64,000 bases of DNA, taken from assembly GCA_040954595.2 (NCBI GenBank), contig CM082597.2, positions 6,386,001 through 6,450,000 on the forward strand, read 5' to 3'. The stretch is from Balanoglossus misakiensis. Lineage: Eukaryota > Hemichordata. Positions 24,221 through 36,429 of this stretch are shown one piece after another; within the stretch, counting starts at the first letter, position 1, and each line of letters opens with the position of its first letter. The notes beneath the pieces are model-generated. The model was given only the letters and a program-made list of their open reading frames with translations, was not told the DNA's origin and made no database searches. Both the position numbers and the translations under genes were made by a program.

Positions 24221-24250
24221 TTTATAAGGCTCCGCGCGCTGTATGCAAAT
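24221..24250 (-). promoter_or_regulatory. Core promoter of the GPS-protein gene
   Basis: On the minus strand an octamer ATTTGCAT (24250-24243) precedes TATAAA (24226-24221). A start at about 24195 leaves a 5' untranslated leader of about 80 nt before the ATG at 24114. The octamer is the classical POU-factor site; its use here is inference. Confidence 0.5.
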
Positions 24251-24384
24251 AACCTCATGTATTTTGTTACCATGGTGTTGTAGATGACATCAACACATTA
24301 ACACAATTAGGTGTCCATGGCAACTCTATCCTCTTTCCAATATTATTTTAGCTCGTTTTACAGTCAATTATGACAAAGGGTTCC

Positions 24385-24750
24385 TCAAAGCTTCTGGAGC
24401 TGCGATTTTTTGCATTATTTTCATGACTTTATTTTCAAGCTTAGATTGGTATGTTAATGTGCTTAATCATAGGTGTACGTTAATATCTCATCGACGCCCA
24501 ATTGTGGCTGTATGTTACAATTTAACTACGCTATATATCAAACAATTTAAACACGCTATATATTAAATTTAATCAGCCTCCATACAAACAGTACGCAGCT
24601 ATCGTGGTATGCGTCGCCAAGAGATGACAAACTGATGCAAATACAAGTAATACGACTTAATGGTGGGGATTTTAAAGGACAGGGAATATATTTGAAGTAT
24701 CTATTTCTTATGGTTGAAGAAAATGTGAAATTTGGCAGCTCTAGAGGATT
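24385..24750. repeat. Family B MITE
   Basis: Carries GCTGCGATTTTTTGCATTAT, CAGCCTCCATACAAACAGTA and ATTTGGCAGCTCTAGAGG in family order. Ends are eroded. It abuts the start of the 3-kb tandem array. Confidence 0.75.
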
Positions 24751-24786
24751 TGAACGATGTGTATATAAGAAAGTTTCATATAAAAT

Positions 24787-27700
24787 ATAATGTTCGTCAT
24801 TATGGGGAACTGAATTATATTAAAATTAAAATGTTTTTTTTTGTCGAGTTTCCAGCTGAGCCTTTTAAAACTTAGAATTAAGACCACTTATGCTAGTAAA
24901 ACCACCAGAAACAGAATTAACTCAGAATTTGTTTTCCGCGCTGTCGTTAAATTAAATCATAGTTTCTGGGTAAATTATTAATTGAATAATCAACTGAGGT
25001 GCAGTTTAATAAATGTCAAACAGTTTAACAAAAGATTAATTCGCAAATTAGTCTCTGGTAAGGTTACAAGGTGACTCCTGCCAGACTGAGTGATTAATTG
25101 CTACAATTTTATTTATTTTGTTGTAAAATGAGAGTGTCAGGCTTAACGATATGATGAAAGCAAACAACATACATTGTACTCTTTTGTAGTGATTGAGTAG
25201 AAGTGTCAGATAATCGCCTGTACCCCTTCAATGCAGCAGTTAATGTAATCCCCGAGGGAGCCTACCTCAACATATGCAGGGAATTAGACGTTCTTTGCCG
25301 ATGAACTATTAGTCTGAGGAGATGGGGCAATTGCTTCATTTGGATCCCCTAGTCACCTTTAGAATCAAGAACATAATTTGTAAATATCTCACTCGTTGAG
25401 GTTGACCGGTTATGATTGGGAGGATGATGTGGACGATCAGAACATCTGACATCTACCTGCTGTTCGAATGAAAGTGCATAGTGATTGTCACTCTATATGT
25501 TCGTGTGACCAGAAAATTGTTGGATTTGTGTAGTCAGTATTCCCACATGGTGAAGCTTAGTCTTGATACTGTGATATGGATCTTTTTACCTGAGATACAT
25601 GCATTTCCTGCCATTCCTTTCAATACAGTTTGAGTTTGTTCTTGCCCAAACGACTATTTCAGAATGTACATTGTAGTCTGTAGCTCGAATACTTGTCAGT
25701 GGATGGCAGCAAGTCGGCTACTTGCCTATTGGGTTGGCCCATACTTTATTCACGAAGTGCTTTTCGGTGACCGATCTGACCTACTGTATACATACCTGCG
25801 TTTTCTATCAGAAAGTGATCATGAATTATTAGAAGAAGCCAGTAATTCTTTACTATCAATCACGTGATTTGGCCATGTGACACACGGCGTTGTCATTTCC
25901 AGATGACGGGCAAGCAATATTTCGCCATCCAGTAAAAGTTTTTCCGAGTATGTTTTTACTCTAGAACTGCCAGACACGTATGGTAAGGTGCCTTATCAGC
26001 CTCATGGAGTTTCGTCTGCACAGTCTTTGGCTGCACCACTTTGTTGAAGTTGCCCGTCATCTGGAAATTTGAATGCGAACGTAACTGCCGCCTGAGCGCG
26101 TCTGACGTCATTTGATATCGAAGAATAACTATCAGGTAGTACATGAAGACAAACTTATCAATTTCCTTGATAGTCATCACTGTAGAATGATACCGAAGTC
26201 TGACAACATTTGACAGATAATCATGGAAATCACGCACAAAGAGCCTATGCGAGAGCCGGTGTTTACATCTGATTCATGCAGACCCATCCTCCAAACTATT
26301 GCCAATGAAATGGATGCCATGTCTTTCACAACACACAATAAATCCCCTAAGCTACGGTACATAGTAAAACATTTGAACATTACGAAAGTTTATTCATATA
26401 AATATTAATATCTATTTTACTACTTTTTATTATAAATCTTGCACTAAATTACATCCTCGTTTAAATCCTTTCCAGTGACATGGGCCACATCTGGTAAGAA
26501 GGAATACAGTCAGACTGCCTTAAGGTTTGGTCTTGGACAAAAAGCTGCTTGCTTCCAAGATCCTGCTGAACTGGAGAAGACGCTGACATGTTTCTTTTTT
26601 TCGCTTGCTTGGATAACACAATGGACGCAAAGTACAGTAAGCATGCAGTGTACAGGAATTTGAGGAAACAGTTTGGTATGCATACCAACTTTTTGAGACC
26701 GACTGTCGAGCCTTTTATTTTATCAACAGTTGATTTTAGCATTGATTCATTGTATTTATGTTAGATAGCAAGATCTGCCAATAACGCATGTCTTCTGCTG
26801 TACCTCCGTGTTGGCATCTGGTACATCCAAAAGCATTAAATTAAAGACAGTCCACCTGAACATACTCATGATCTGGCAGCTAGCTAGAGACACTTGTAGT
26901 TTGAAGCTTGCAAGTTTAGAAAATGGCGGCAAAATGACTTTGGCCAATTACTACCTTTGTTTCACATCATCTGATATCAATTAAGGTCAACCAAAGTTGG
27001 AGATCATAAAAAGGTTAATTCTTGTGTCCCTGCATGGATTTGTACCTTTGAGAATTATTCTTGCATCATTTCTGCATAGAGAAAAGCTTTGCATCTTTGC
27101 GGCTACTTTGCGGCAAGCTCTTGTGTCCTTATTGCAAGGATTACCACCTCTACTGTGGAGCCCCATTTAGTTGCGACCTGCCGCATTGCCACTGCTGCAG
27201 AGACACTCTCTGCGAGAACACCACAGCGTGTCTGCAAGAGCACCAGAATGCCTTCACAGCAGAACTGCTGCAGAGCTGCTGCAGGCTGCTGCTTTGTTGG
27301 CATCTTGAACTATTTTTGAGAACGCGCGGCACGACAGTTTGCTGCGCGTGCGAGCGACATACGGGGCATAGGACGCTAGTGGAGAGGGGTGTTGTAAAAT
27401 TCGGTTATTAGAAGCTGTAATAACGTTTTCAAAGCTGGCGGTTTTGCCATGTTGAATGTATCATTTTTACTTCTTTGAAATTCTCAATGCAAAAAAATTG
27501 TTAGCATGATATTTTGAAAGAGAACGTAGACAATTTTATTTAGAATGCGGATGTGCCCATCGTAATGAAAGCTGCCAACCCCCTTAAAATGATACTACGG
27601 CCCACACGTCATACGTCGCAACATGGCTACTGCCGTGATCCAAGGGCGCCCGGTTCAAATTTGAAATTGTTTTTCTCGGCGCATTTTCGCAAATCGTACT

Positions 27701-30700
27701 GTTTTATAGGTAGGCATGTATGATAAAGGGGTTATTACACGAATTTTGGTCGATAATGCAACGCATTCTCGTAAGTCGTTATCGATATAATGTTCGTCAT
27801 TATGGGGAACTGAATTATATTAAAATTAAAATGTTTTTTTTTTTTTGCCGAGTTTCCAGCTGAGCCTTTTAAAACTTAGAATTAAGACCACTTATGCTAG
27901 TAAAACCACCAGAAACAGAATTTACTCAGAATTTGTTTTCCGTGCTGTCGTTAAATTAAATCACAAGTACCTTCACAGAGAACAATAGTTTCTGGGTGAA
28001 TTATTAATTGAATAATCAACTGAGGTGCAGTTTAATAAATGTCAAACAGTTTAACAAAAGATTAATTCGCAAATTAGTCTCTGGTAAGGTTACAAGGTGA
28101 CTCCTGCCAGACTGAGTGATTAATTGCTACAATTTTATTTATTTTGTTGTAAAATGAGAGTGTCAGGCTTAACGATATGATGAAAGCAAACAACATACAT
28201 TGTACTCTTTTGTAGTGATTGAGTAGAAGTGTCAGATAATCGCCTGTACCCCTTCAATGCAGCAGTTAATGTAATCCCCGAGGGAGCCTACCTCAACATA
28301 TGCAGGGAATTAGACGTTCTTTGCCGATGAACTATTAGTCTGAGGGGATGGGGCAATTGCTTCATTTGGATCCCCTAGTCACCTTTAGAATCAAGAACAT
28401 AATTTGTAAATATCTCACTCGTTGAGGTTGACCGGTTATGATTGGGAGGATGATGTGGACGATCAGAACATCTGACATCTACCTGCTGTTCGAATGAAAG
28501 TGCATAGTGATTGTCACTCTATATGTTCGTGTGACCAGAAAATTGTTGGATTTGTGTAGTCAGTATTCCCACATGGTGAAGCTTAGTCTTGATACTGTGA
28601 TATGGATCTTTTTACCTGAGATACATGCATTTCCTGCCATTCCTTTCAATACAGTTTGAGTTTGTTCTTGCCCAAACGACTATTTCAGAATGTACATTGT
28701 AGTCTGTAGCTCGAATACTTGTCAGTGGATGGCAGCAAGTCGGCTACTTGCCTATTGGGTTGGCCCATACTTTATTCACGAAGTGCTTTTCGGTGACCGA
28801 TCTGACCTACTGTATACATACCTGCGTTTTCTATCAGAAAGTGATCATGAATTATTAGAAGAAGCCAGTAATTCTTTACTATCAATCACGTGATTTGGCC
28901 ATGTGACACACGGCGTTGTCATTTCCAGATGACGGGCAAGCAATATTTCGCCATCCAGTAAAAGTTTTTCCGAGTATGTTTTTACTATAGAACTGCATGA
29001 CACGTATGGTAAGGTGCCTTATCAGCCTCATGGAGTTTCGTCTGCACAGTCTTTGGCTGCACCACTTTGTTGAAGTTGCCCGTCATCTGGAAATTTGAAT
29101 GCGAACGTAACTGCCGCCTGAGCGCGTCTGACGTCATTTGATATCGAAGAATAACTATCAGGTAGTACATGAAGACAAACTTATCAATTTCCTTGATAGT
29201 CATCACTGTAGAATGATACCGAAGTCTGACAACATTTGACAAATAATCATGGAAATCACGCACAAAGAGCCTATGCGAGAGCCGGTGTTTACATCTGATT
29301 CATGCAGACCCATCCTCCAAACTGTTGCCAATGATATGGATGCCATGTCTTTCACAACACACAATAAATCCCCTAAGCTACAGTACATAGTAAAACATTT
29401 GAACATTACGAAAGTTTATTCATATAAATATTAATATCTATTTTACTACTTTTTATTATAAATCTTGCACTAAATTACATCCTCGTTTAAATCCTTTCCA
29501 GTGACATGGGCCACATCTGGTAAGAAGGAATACAGTCAGACTGTCTTAAGGTTTGGTCTTGGACAAAAAGCTGCTTGCTTCCAAGATCCTGCTGAACTGG
29601 AGAAGACGCTGACATGTTTCTTTTTTTCGCTTGCTTGGATAACACAATGGACGCAAAGTACAGTAAGCATGCAGTGTACAGGAATTTGAGGAAACAGTTT
29701 GGTATGCATACCAACTTTTTGAGACCGACTGTCGAGCCTTTTATTTTATCAACAGTTGATTTTAGCATTGATTCATTGTATTTATGTTAGATAGCAAGAT
29801 CTGCCAATAACGCATGTCTTCTGCTGTACCTCCGTGTTGGCATCTGGTACATCCAAAAGCATTAAATGAAAGACAGTCCACCTGAACATACTCATGATCT
29901 GGCAGCTAGCTAGAGACACTTGTAGTTTGAAGCTTGCAAGTTTAGAAAATGGCGGCAAAATGACTTTGGCCAATTACTACCTTTGTTTCACATCATCTGA
30001 TATCAATTAAGGTCAACCAAAGTTGGAGATCATAAAAAGGTTAATTCTTGTGTCCCTGCATGGATTTGTACCTTTGAGAATTATTCTTGCATCATTTCTG
30101 CATAGAGAAAAGCTTTGCATCTTTGCGGCTACTTTGCGGCAAGCTCTTGTGTCCTTATTGCAAGGATTACCACCTCTACTGTGGAGCCCCATTTAGTTGC
30201 GACCTGCCGCATTGCCACTGCTGCAGAGACACTCTCTGCGAGAACACCACAGCGTGTCTGCAAGAGCACCAGAATGCCTTCACAGCAGAACTGCTGCAGA
30301 GCTGCTGCAGGCTGCTGCTTTGTTGGCATCTTGAACTATTTTTGAGAACGCGCGGCACGACAGTTTGCTGCGCGTGCGAGCGACATACGGGGCATAGGAC
30401 GCTAGTGGAGAGGGGTGTTGTAAAATTCGGTTATTAGAAGCTGTAATAACGTTTTCAAAGCTGGCGGTTTTGCCATGTTGAATGTATCATTTTTACTTCT
30501 TTGAAATTCTCAATGCAAAAAAATTGTTAGCATGATATTTTGAAAGAGAACGTAGACAATTTTATTTAGAATGCGGATGTGCCCATCGTAATGAAAGCTG
30601 CCAACCCCCTTAAAATGATACTACGGCCCACACGTCATACGTCGCAACATGGCTACTGCCGTGATCCAAGGGCGCCCGGTTCAAATTTGAAATTGTTTTT

Positions 30701-31516
30701 CTCGGCGCATTTTCGCAAATCGTACTGTTTTATAGGTAGGCATGTATGATAAAGGGGTTATTACACAAATTTTGGTCGATAATGCAACGCATTCTCGTAA
30801 GTCGTTATCGATATAATGTTCGTCATTATGGGGAACTGAATTATATTAAAATTAAAATGTTTTTTTTTTTGCCGAGTTTCCAGCTGAGCCTTTTAAAACT
30901 TAGAATTAAGACCACTTATGCTAGTAAAACCACCAGAAACAGAATTTACTCAGAATTTGTTTTCCGTGCTGTCGTTAAATTAAATCACAAGTACCTTCAC
31001 AGAGAACAATAGTTTCTGGGTGAATTATTAATTGAATAATCAACTGAGGTGCAGTTTAATAAGGTTGAGGTTGACCGGTTATGATTGGGAGGATGATGTG
31101 GACGATCAGAACATCTGACATCTACCTGCTGTTCGAATGAAAGTGCATAGTGATTGTCACTCTATATGTTCGTGTGACCAGAAAATTGTTGGATTTGTGT
31201 AGTCAGTATTCCCACATGGTGAAGCTTAGTCTTGATACTGTGATATGGATCTTTTTACCTGAAATACATGCATTTCCTGCCATTCCTTTCAATACAGTTT
31301 GAGTTTGTTCTTGCCCAAACGACTATTTCAGAATGTACATTGTAGTCTGTAGCTCGAATACTTGTCAGTGGATGGCAGCAAGTCGGCTACTTGCCTATTG
31401 GGTTGGCCCATACTTTATTCACGAAGTGCTTTTCGGTGACCGATCTGACCTACTGTATACATACCTGCGTTTTCTATCAGAAAGTGATCACTGCTGAACT
31501 GGAGAAGACGCTGACA
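24787..31516. repeat. 3-kb tandem array, two full units and one damaged unit
   Basis: Units start at ATAATGTTCGTCATTATGGG: 24787-27786 (3000 bp), 27787-30812 (3026 bp) and 30813-31516 (partial). Units 1 and 2 are almost identical; the main difference is a 22-bp block (CAAGTACCTTCACAGAGAAC region) absent from unit 1. Unit 3 lost about 350 bp after GCAGTTTAATAA and again jumps at about 31490 from CAGAAAGTGATCA to CTGCTGAACTGG, so it is a mosaic. Open frames of 60-116 codons recur in each unit, but I recognise no domain, and they are conserved only because the units are recent copies. Confidence 0.95.
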
Positions 31517-32015
31517 AAACCAAAAAAAGTATATCCAGCAGAATGAGCTCAGGAAGCAGGAAAAATGAGTCTCGAAGAGTCGTAAAATGAAGGAGAATAG
31601 AGGGAAGGCAAAGAAATGCAGATAAGACAGATTCCCGGAAGGTGTAAATGCCCTCATTAGAAGAACAGCATCTCCGGAAATTGCTAATGCTTTTAATCAA
31701 GTATTGAAGAACCACAGATGCAGATCTCTGAAATTGACGACAAATGAGATAATTTTATAATAACAAAAAACACCAATTATCAGATATTTACATCATCTGC
31801 TTAAAGCTGTAGTATTTACTGGACAGGTAAAGGAGAAATTATTTAGAACTTATGAAAAACATAAAATTATTTACAATATGCCTGGCAATGGTGATAATGG
31901 CGATGATGATGATAATAATTCACAGAAAAATTGTCTCATGTAATACAAACACCCATGCATAACACAGCTTAATACACTAAATGTATTTACAGTTATAGTT
32001 ACAGATTTAATAGTT

Positions 32016-32047
<32 letters not shown>

Positions 32048-33528
32048 TATAGATAGATAGATAATATTATAATACTCTATAGTCTGTTTTAATCTTTAAC
32101 AAAAGTCACAAAACGTTTAATATAGCCAACAAATTCAGGAAATCCTGTTTAGTCCTATTTCCCTGTAAACCACCATTTGATTGCTCCCATATGAATACAA
32201 CTGGACAAAAATCATTAAAGCCATATGTAACCACTGGTTACTTTGTATTATCCGGGGACATTTCTCGAAATACTACAGACGTGCCCTCAGCAGGTACATC
32301 CAGGGTCTATGAAGTGTGTATGGAAAAACTTGAAGTACATGTGACCTGTGTGACTAATGAAAATACACCAATTGAAGTTGTAATTAAAAAAGAGTTTATT
32401 TTAAGATACAAGATCGAAAAACAGCTGGATGCAAAAGCTGCTGTATTAGAAACTTTTGAGAAAATTACGAGTTTGCTGTAATTTTTAACCTCTTGCAACA
32501 TCACTGTCTTTGCAATATTTTTACATAAACATGTAATTGAGATGAAGGTTCAAATAAAAGATAAAAAAGCACATGTGAGCTTCCTTTGTAGCTGATTGAT
32601 AATTATGAAACCAGTGTCAAGTCAATCCACTGTTCGACCGTTGTGTGGATGGTATTTGTTCAGATTTGAGTTGAAAGAAAAACACACAAAAATCTGAAAT
32701 GTTTACTGTTGGAGTGATTTATTACCTGAGTGTGTCCAATTCCTAATTTGTCTTTTGTTAATGTTTTTTGTTTTGTTAATTTTGGTGTTATTAATAGAGT
32801 TTGTGTTTTCTGAAGGCAAGGGTTAATCAATCCCACAGACTTGGAGCAAACCGCGTCTCATACGTAAACCGCGAACCGGGACCGGTCCCTTTTTAGATTT
32901 CTCAGTTACAGACTCATCGTGATTTGTATCCAATTTTTAATGAATTTCAAACTTCCGAGTTCTGTCATTCATGAATGAAAGCAGATAACACCAAACACAA
33001 GGTGTTTTTATCCACGTGAGCTCTAGTTTTGAATAAGATATTAAATTTAAGAAAAGTGGATTTACAGTTTTTGACTTAAATATTTTTGAATAAAATAATA
33101 GCAGAATTGAGGTTTTTTACCCCAAAAATCATACCCATGTCGGAATATCAATATAATGTTTAAACTATAATAAATTTCAGATATTTAGTTTTCAGAAAAT
33201 GTATGGTTTATGGGGGTTTCCTCTTTGTCTTCCATGAGAAATATGCCTTTGAAAAAAATTGTGCAGTAACATGCGTCGCTACCTTCAGTGTTAAAGCGTA
33301 ATGATTAGAGCCATAAATAAGAGTCCCATGGACCAGAAGTGAGTCGTGTGGTCTGCCTTTGTCCATTGATGAAAGGTTCAATCAGTTTTGCATAGATATA
33401 GTACCACCGAAATGGTATGTCAAACAACATTTGACGACTATTCATGGGTTCGTCAAGCATGTGATATGATGTCATTTTTCTTTGCCTTATGATTACTAAT
33501 TGTCAATTCTTATTGTTTTCAGGGCATA
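31517..33528. other. No confirmed gene; (GATA)n and one unassigned frame
   Basis: A (GATA)n microsatellite lies at 32014-32064. A plus-strand frame of 96 codons at 32191-32481 has ordinary composition but no domain or splice partner that I recognise. The rest is AT-rich with nothing seen. Confidence 0.4.
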
Positions 33529-33529
33529 T

Positions 33530-34080
33530 CTACAGAAACACTCATCATTGGTGACAACAACACCCATACCATTGCACATTAAACTGAGGATTGCATGGAA
33601 TTGTTACATAAGACTACTAGACATCAACTGGAAAGAAGTCTTCTCCTGTCAGCTGTGTGGAGAGAACCCTAAAGTAGTTGTGTGTGATGGAACAGCTGTT
33701 GGAATGAATAAACAGCTCCTCAAAGCATTCCCTGATCCTGATATTGATCATCTGCCAACCATTACTGGAACAAAGCATATAGACAGAGTCTTCATATCAA
33801 GCCCCCAGGCTCCAAAGCCACTTCTTCAGTTTGCAGGGATACACCCACAGATGAAAACAACAAGGTCTCATTTACCACCAATTCCACTTTCTGTTGAGTT
33901 TACTTCAAAAGCATTCACATTTACAATCGCTCATTTCTGTTATTGAGAGAATCAGCTCAAATGGCAGAGAAGGCCTGGCACCTCTTGCATACAGAACTTT
34001 TCTTGCAAATCTCGCAAGAAATTGTCAAGCCTCTTCACTGGTGCAAATGCAGGAACACTCCAGAGGAAGACACTTAATTA
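33530..34080 (+). pseudogene. Fragment resembling KDZ-transposon-associated Cys-cluster protein
   Basis: An acceptor (TTGTTTTCAG) is followed by an open frame with FSCQLCGENPKVVVCDGTAV, which resembles the CxC-type cysteine clusters linked with KDZ transposases and HMG-box protein 3 relatives. Near 33915 the likely frame shifts; the continuation reads ISSNGREGLAPLAYRTFLAN to a stop. I judge it a broken transposon-derived exon. Family assignment is from memory of the motif only. Confidence 0.4.
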
Positions 34081-34796
34081 AATGTACATAAGCTGCAACT
34101 GGATAAAAAATTAAACTTTTAAATAATCTCATTTATGCTGTTAATTATGTCTATTAAATGATATTTCATGACGAGGCGTGGGTTTCCTGTTTTGTTCAAA
34201 GATACACAGTGGGAGAGGAATACTCAATGGGGTGGTATGTGAAAACTTACCTTTTAACTCAGTTTTATGTGTAATGTGTTCGTGTGATTGTGTCCTTTTA
34301 ATTATTTTTTACCAGCCTTGTATTTTTTAATCTACTCTTTTAGCTATGTACAATGCGCTGAGACGTATGTGTAGCGCATTTTAAACAAATTTTAATAATT
34401 TAATAATAATTATAAGGATGGCTAAGTGCTAACACAACAATGGAAAGACAACAGACCTGTCTGTATCATGTCCCCTATTCATCCAGGACATGATCACAGT
34501 TTATGTCTATAGTTTGTTGTGGGTCTGCACACGACCCCCAAATGACGTCATCTGACTTACCCACCCCTCGGGCGGATATGGTTTGACCCGTACCTTTTAG
34601 CGAGAAGCAGAGACCAAGCAAGTTGTTGATCTTCGAGCTCTACAGAATCAAGTATCTTTTATTACCTAAAAAGGTGAGCATCTGCCTTCACAAGTTTATT
34701 GACATGTTAAAGTTGACCATGATTATAAATATTTTCCACATAATTATAATAATAATAATTAATTCAGATTTATAGGCCACCAGCCTCTGTTATGCA

Positions 34797-35095
34797 AAAT
34801 AGCACGTCACCTGAAATCTGCAGCAAAGGTGTGGCAGTCAAATTGCGTGTCATGGAGGATGAAGAGATCAGAAATTCCTTAAAGATGTTTCCATAAGGTG
34901 GACTCTCCAAAAAGATAGAAGAAATGTGTACAAGTTGGTTGTAATGGATACTGAGCAACAGAAGCATAAAAGTAGAGGATGAATTATCAGTCTTACAGAA
35001 AGGTGTTGACAAATTGAGTGAGGCGATTAAAATTGTTTCAGCTAACTGTGGGGTAACAGTGATTAGAGATGTAAAAACAAAATTACAGAAAGTTT
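34797..35095 (+). pseudogene. Degenerate coding segment with two in-frame TAA stops
   Basis: One frame reads STSPEICSKGVAVKLRVMED, then IRNSLKMFP, stop, GGLSKKIEEMCTSWL, stop, then VEDELSVLQKGVDKLSEAIK and VTVIRDVKTKLQK before the final stop. Composition is protein-like and helical. It may be a downstream part of the relic at 33530-34080. No function assigned. Confidence 0.4.
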
Positions 35096-35449
35096 AAAGC
35101 AAGATGAAGTGAATATATATGTTTTTTATTGTGTGGAAGTTGTGCGGCTAAACAAAGTTGTGAGTGACTGACAAATTCTTCAACCCATTCGCCACAATAA
35201 AAATTTGTGGCTAACAACTTTAAAATCCTAGTGCTACCCCTGTTCAGCACAGTAAATTTGAAACTAAATGGAGTAAAATAGAATGTAAAGCCTTGTTTGG
35301 TTACAGGTGATGTAAACCCCCCCAAAAATAAATAGATAAAGTTACACTTTCAGAAAATCTATTTAAGAAACCCTGGCTCTTTTTTTGTTTACAAAAACTA
35401 GATGAAGAAAGAATCTGAAGAAAACCAAAACACAGCTTAGAACTTAAAG

Positions 35450-36420
35450 AAACATGAGGTTGCCTGATATGTTGATGGCCAACCTTCACTTAGACCAGTA
35501 TGTGGTCTGACATATGCTGCTATAGAAATCTCACATTTGACTAAAAGCTTTTAAATATTATGTTTTTTAAGAGGGCACATGGCTGGTGAAAGTCTAGATT
35601 TGAAAGAAAATGTCAGGCAGCCAGATGTTCAACAAAGACCACCACTGGTTTACACTGATTTTATTATTTGACAGAATAGATTTCTCCAAGTCTCCAAGTG
35701 AAACCCCAAAATCTAATCTAAAATATATGCCCCTTCATCATTTATACCGATAGCAGAGGAAAGAGAAATCTTTAGATCAAATTAAATGTTTCTTGTATCA
35801 AGAATCATTACAAAGAATTTACACAAATTTAAACATCTTTCTTCACTAGTTCCCAAACATAGAGTACACAGGCACTCTCAAGAAATGAAGAGAAAAACCA
35901 TGTGTGTTAATGAAAAACTTGCCAAAATGAATAATTGGTCTCTACAATTCATTTATTCAATTTTTACTCTCATATCCTACAAATGGGATGGAAGTTGTGT
36001 GTAATCTAACGTTGATTCACTATATATACACATGTAGAATGACAGAAACGGTGTCTTGTATCAAACATAATTAATAGAAAAAGGGCAGCGAGAGAGAGAC
36101 TTTGTCCCTTTAATCTATCCAAACATGATGAAAAGATGGTTGATTTCCAGATTATTTTAGAAATCGGAGGATGATACAAAGAAGAAATCATAACAAATGT
36201 GTCATAGGGAAAACAATTTCAGATAACTGGTGATAATCTAGATCTTAAAAAAATGTCAGGCAGATGTCAGTTAATAACAGAAACAAAGACCACTGCTGGT
36301 TTACACAGAACAGATTTCTCATTGTTTCCAAATGAAATCCTAGAAGCAGATCTGACATGTACACCTCCTTTATAGTTTACACCAAAAGCAGAGGAAAGAC
36401 AGTCCTTTAGATTGGAATTA
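35450..36420. repeat. Two diverged copies of a repeat around a half MITE
   Basis: About 200 bp at 35595-35800 and 36238-36430 align (AATGTCAGGCAG, CAGAGGAAAGA, AAATATTTCTTGT versus AAATGTTTCTTGT). The right half of a family A MITE lies between them at 35915-36114. Confidence 0.6.
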
Positions 36421-36429
36421 AATATTTCT

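Noticed and set aside
27061-27411. Cys-rich 116-codon frame repeated at 30087-30437
   Set aside because: Conserved only because it lies in recent 3-kb tandem units; no domain, and competing frames are equally open.
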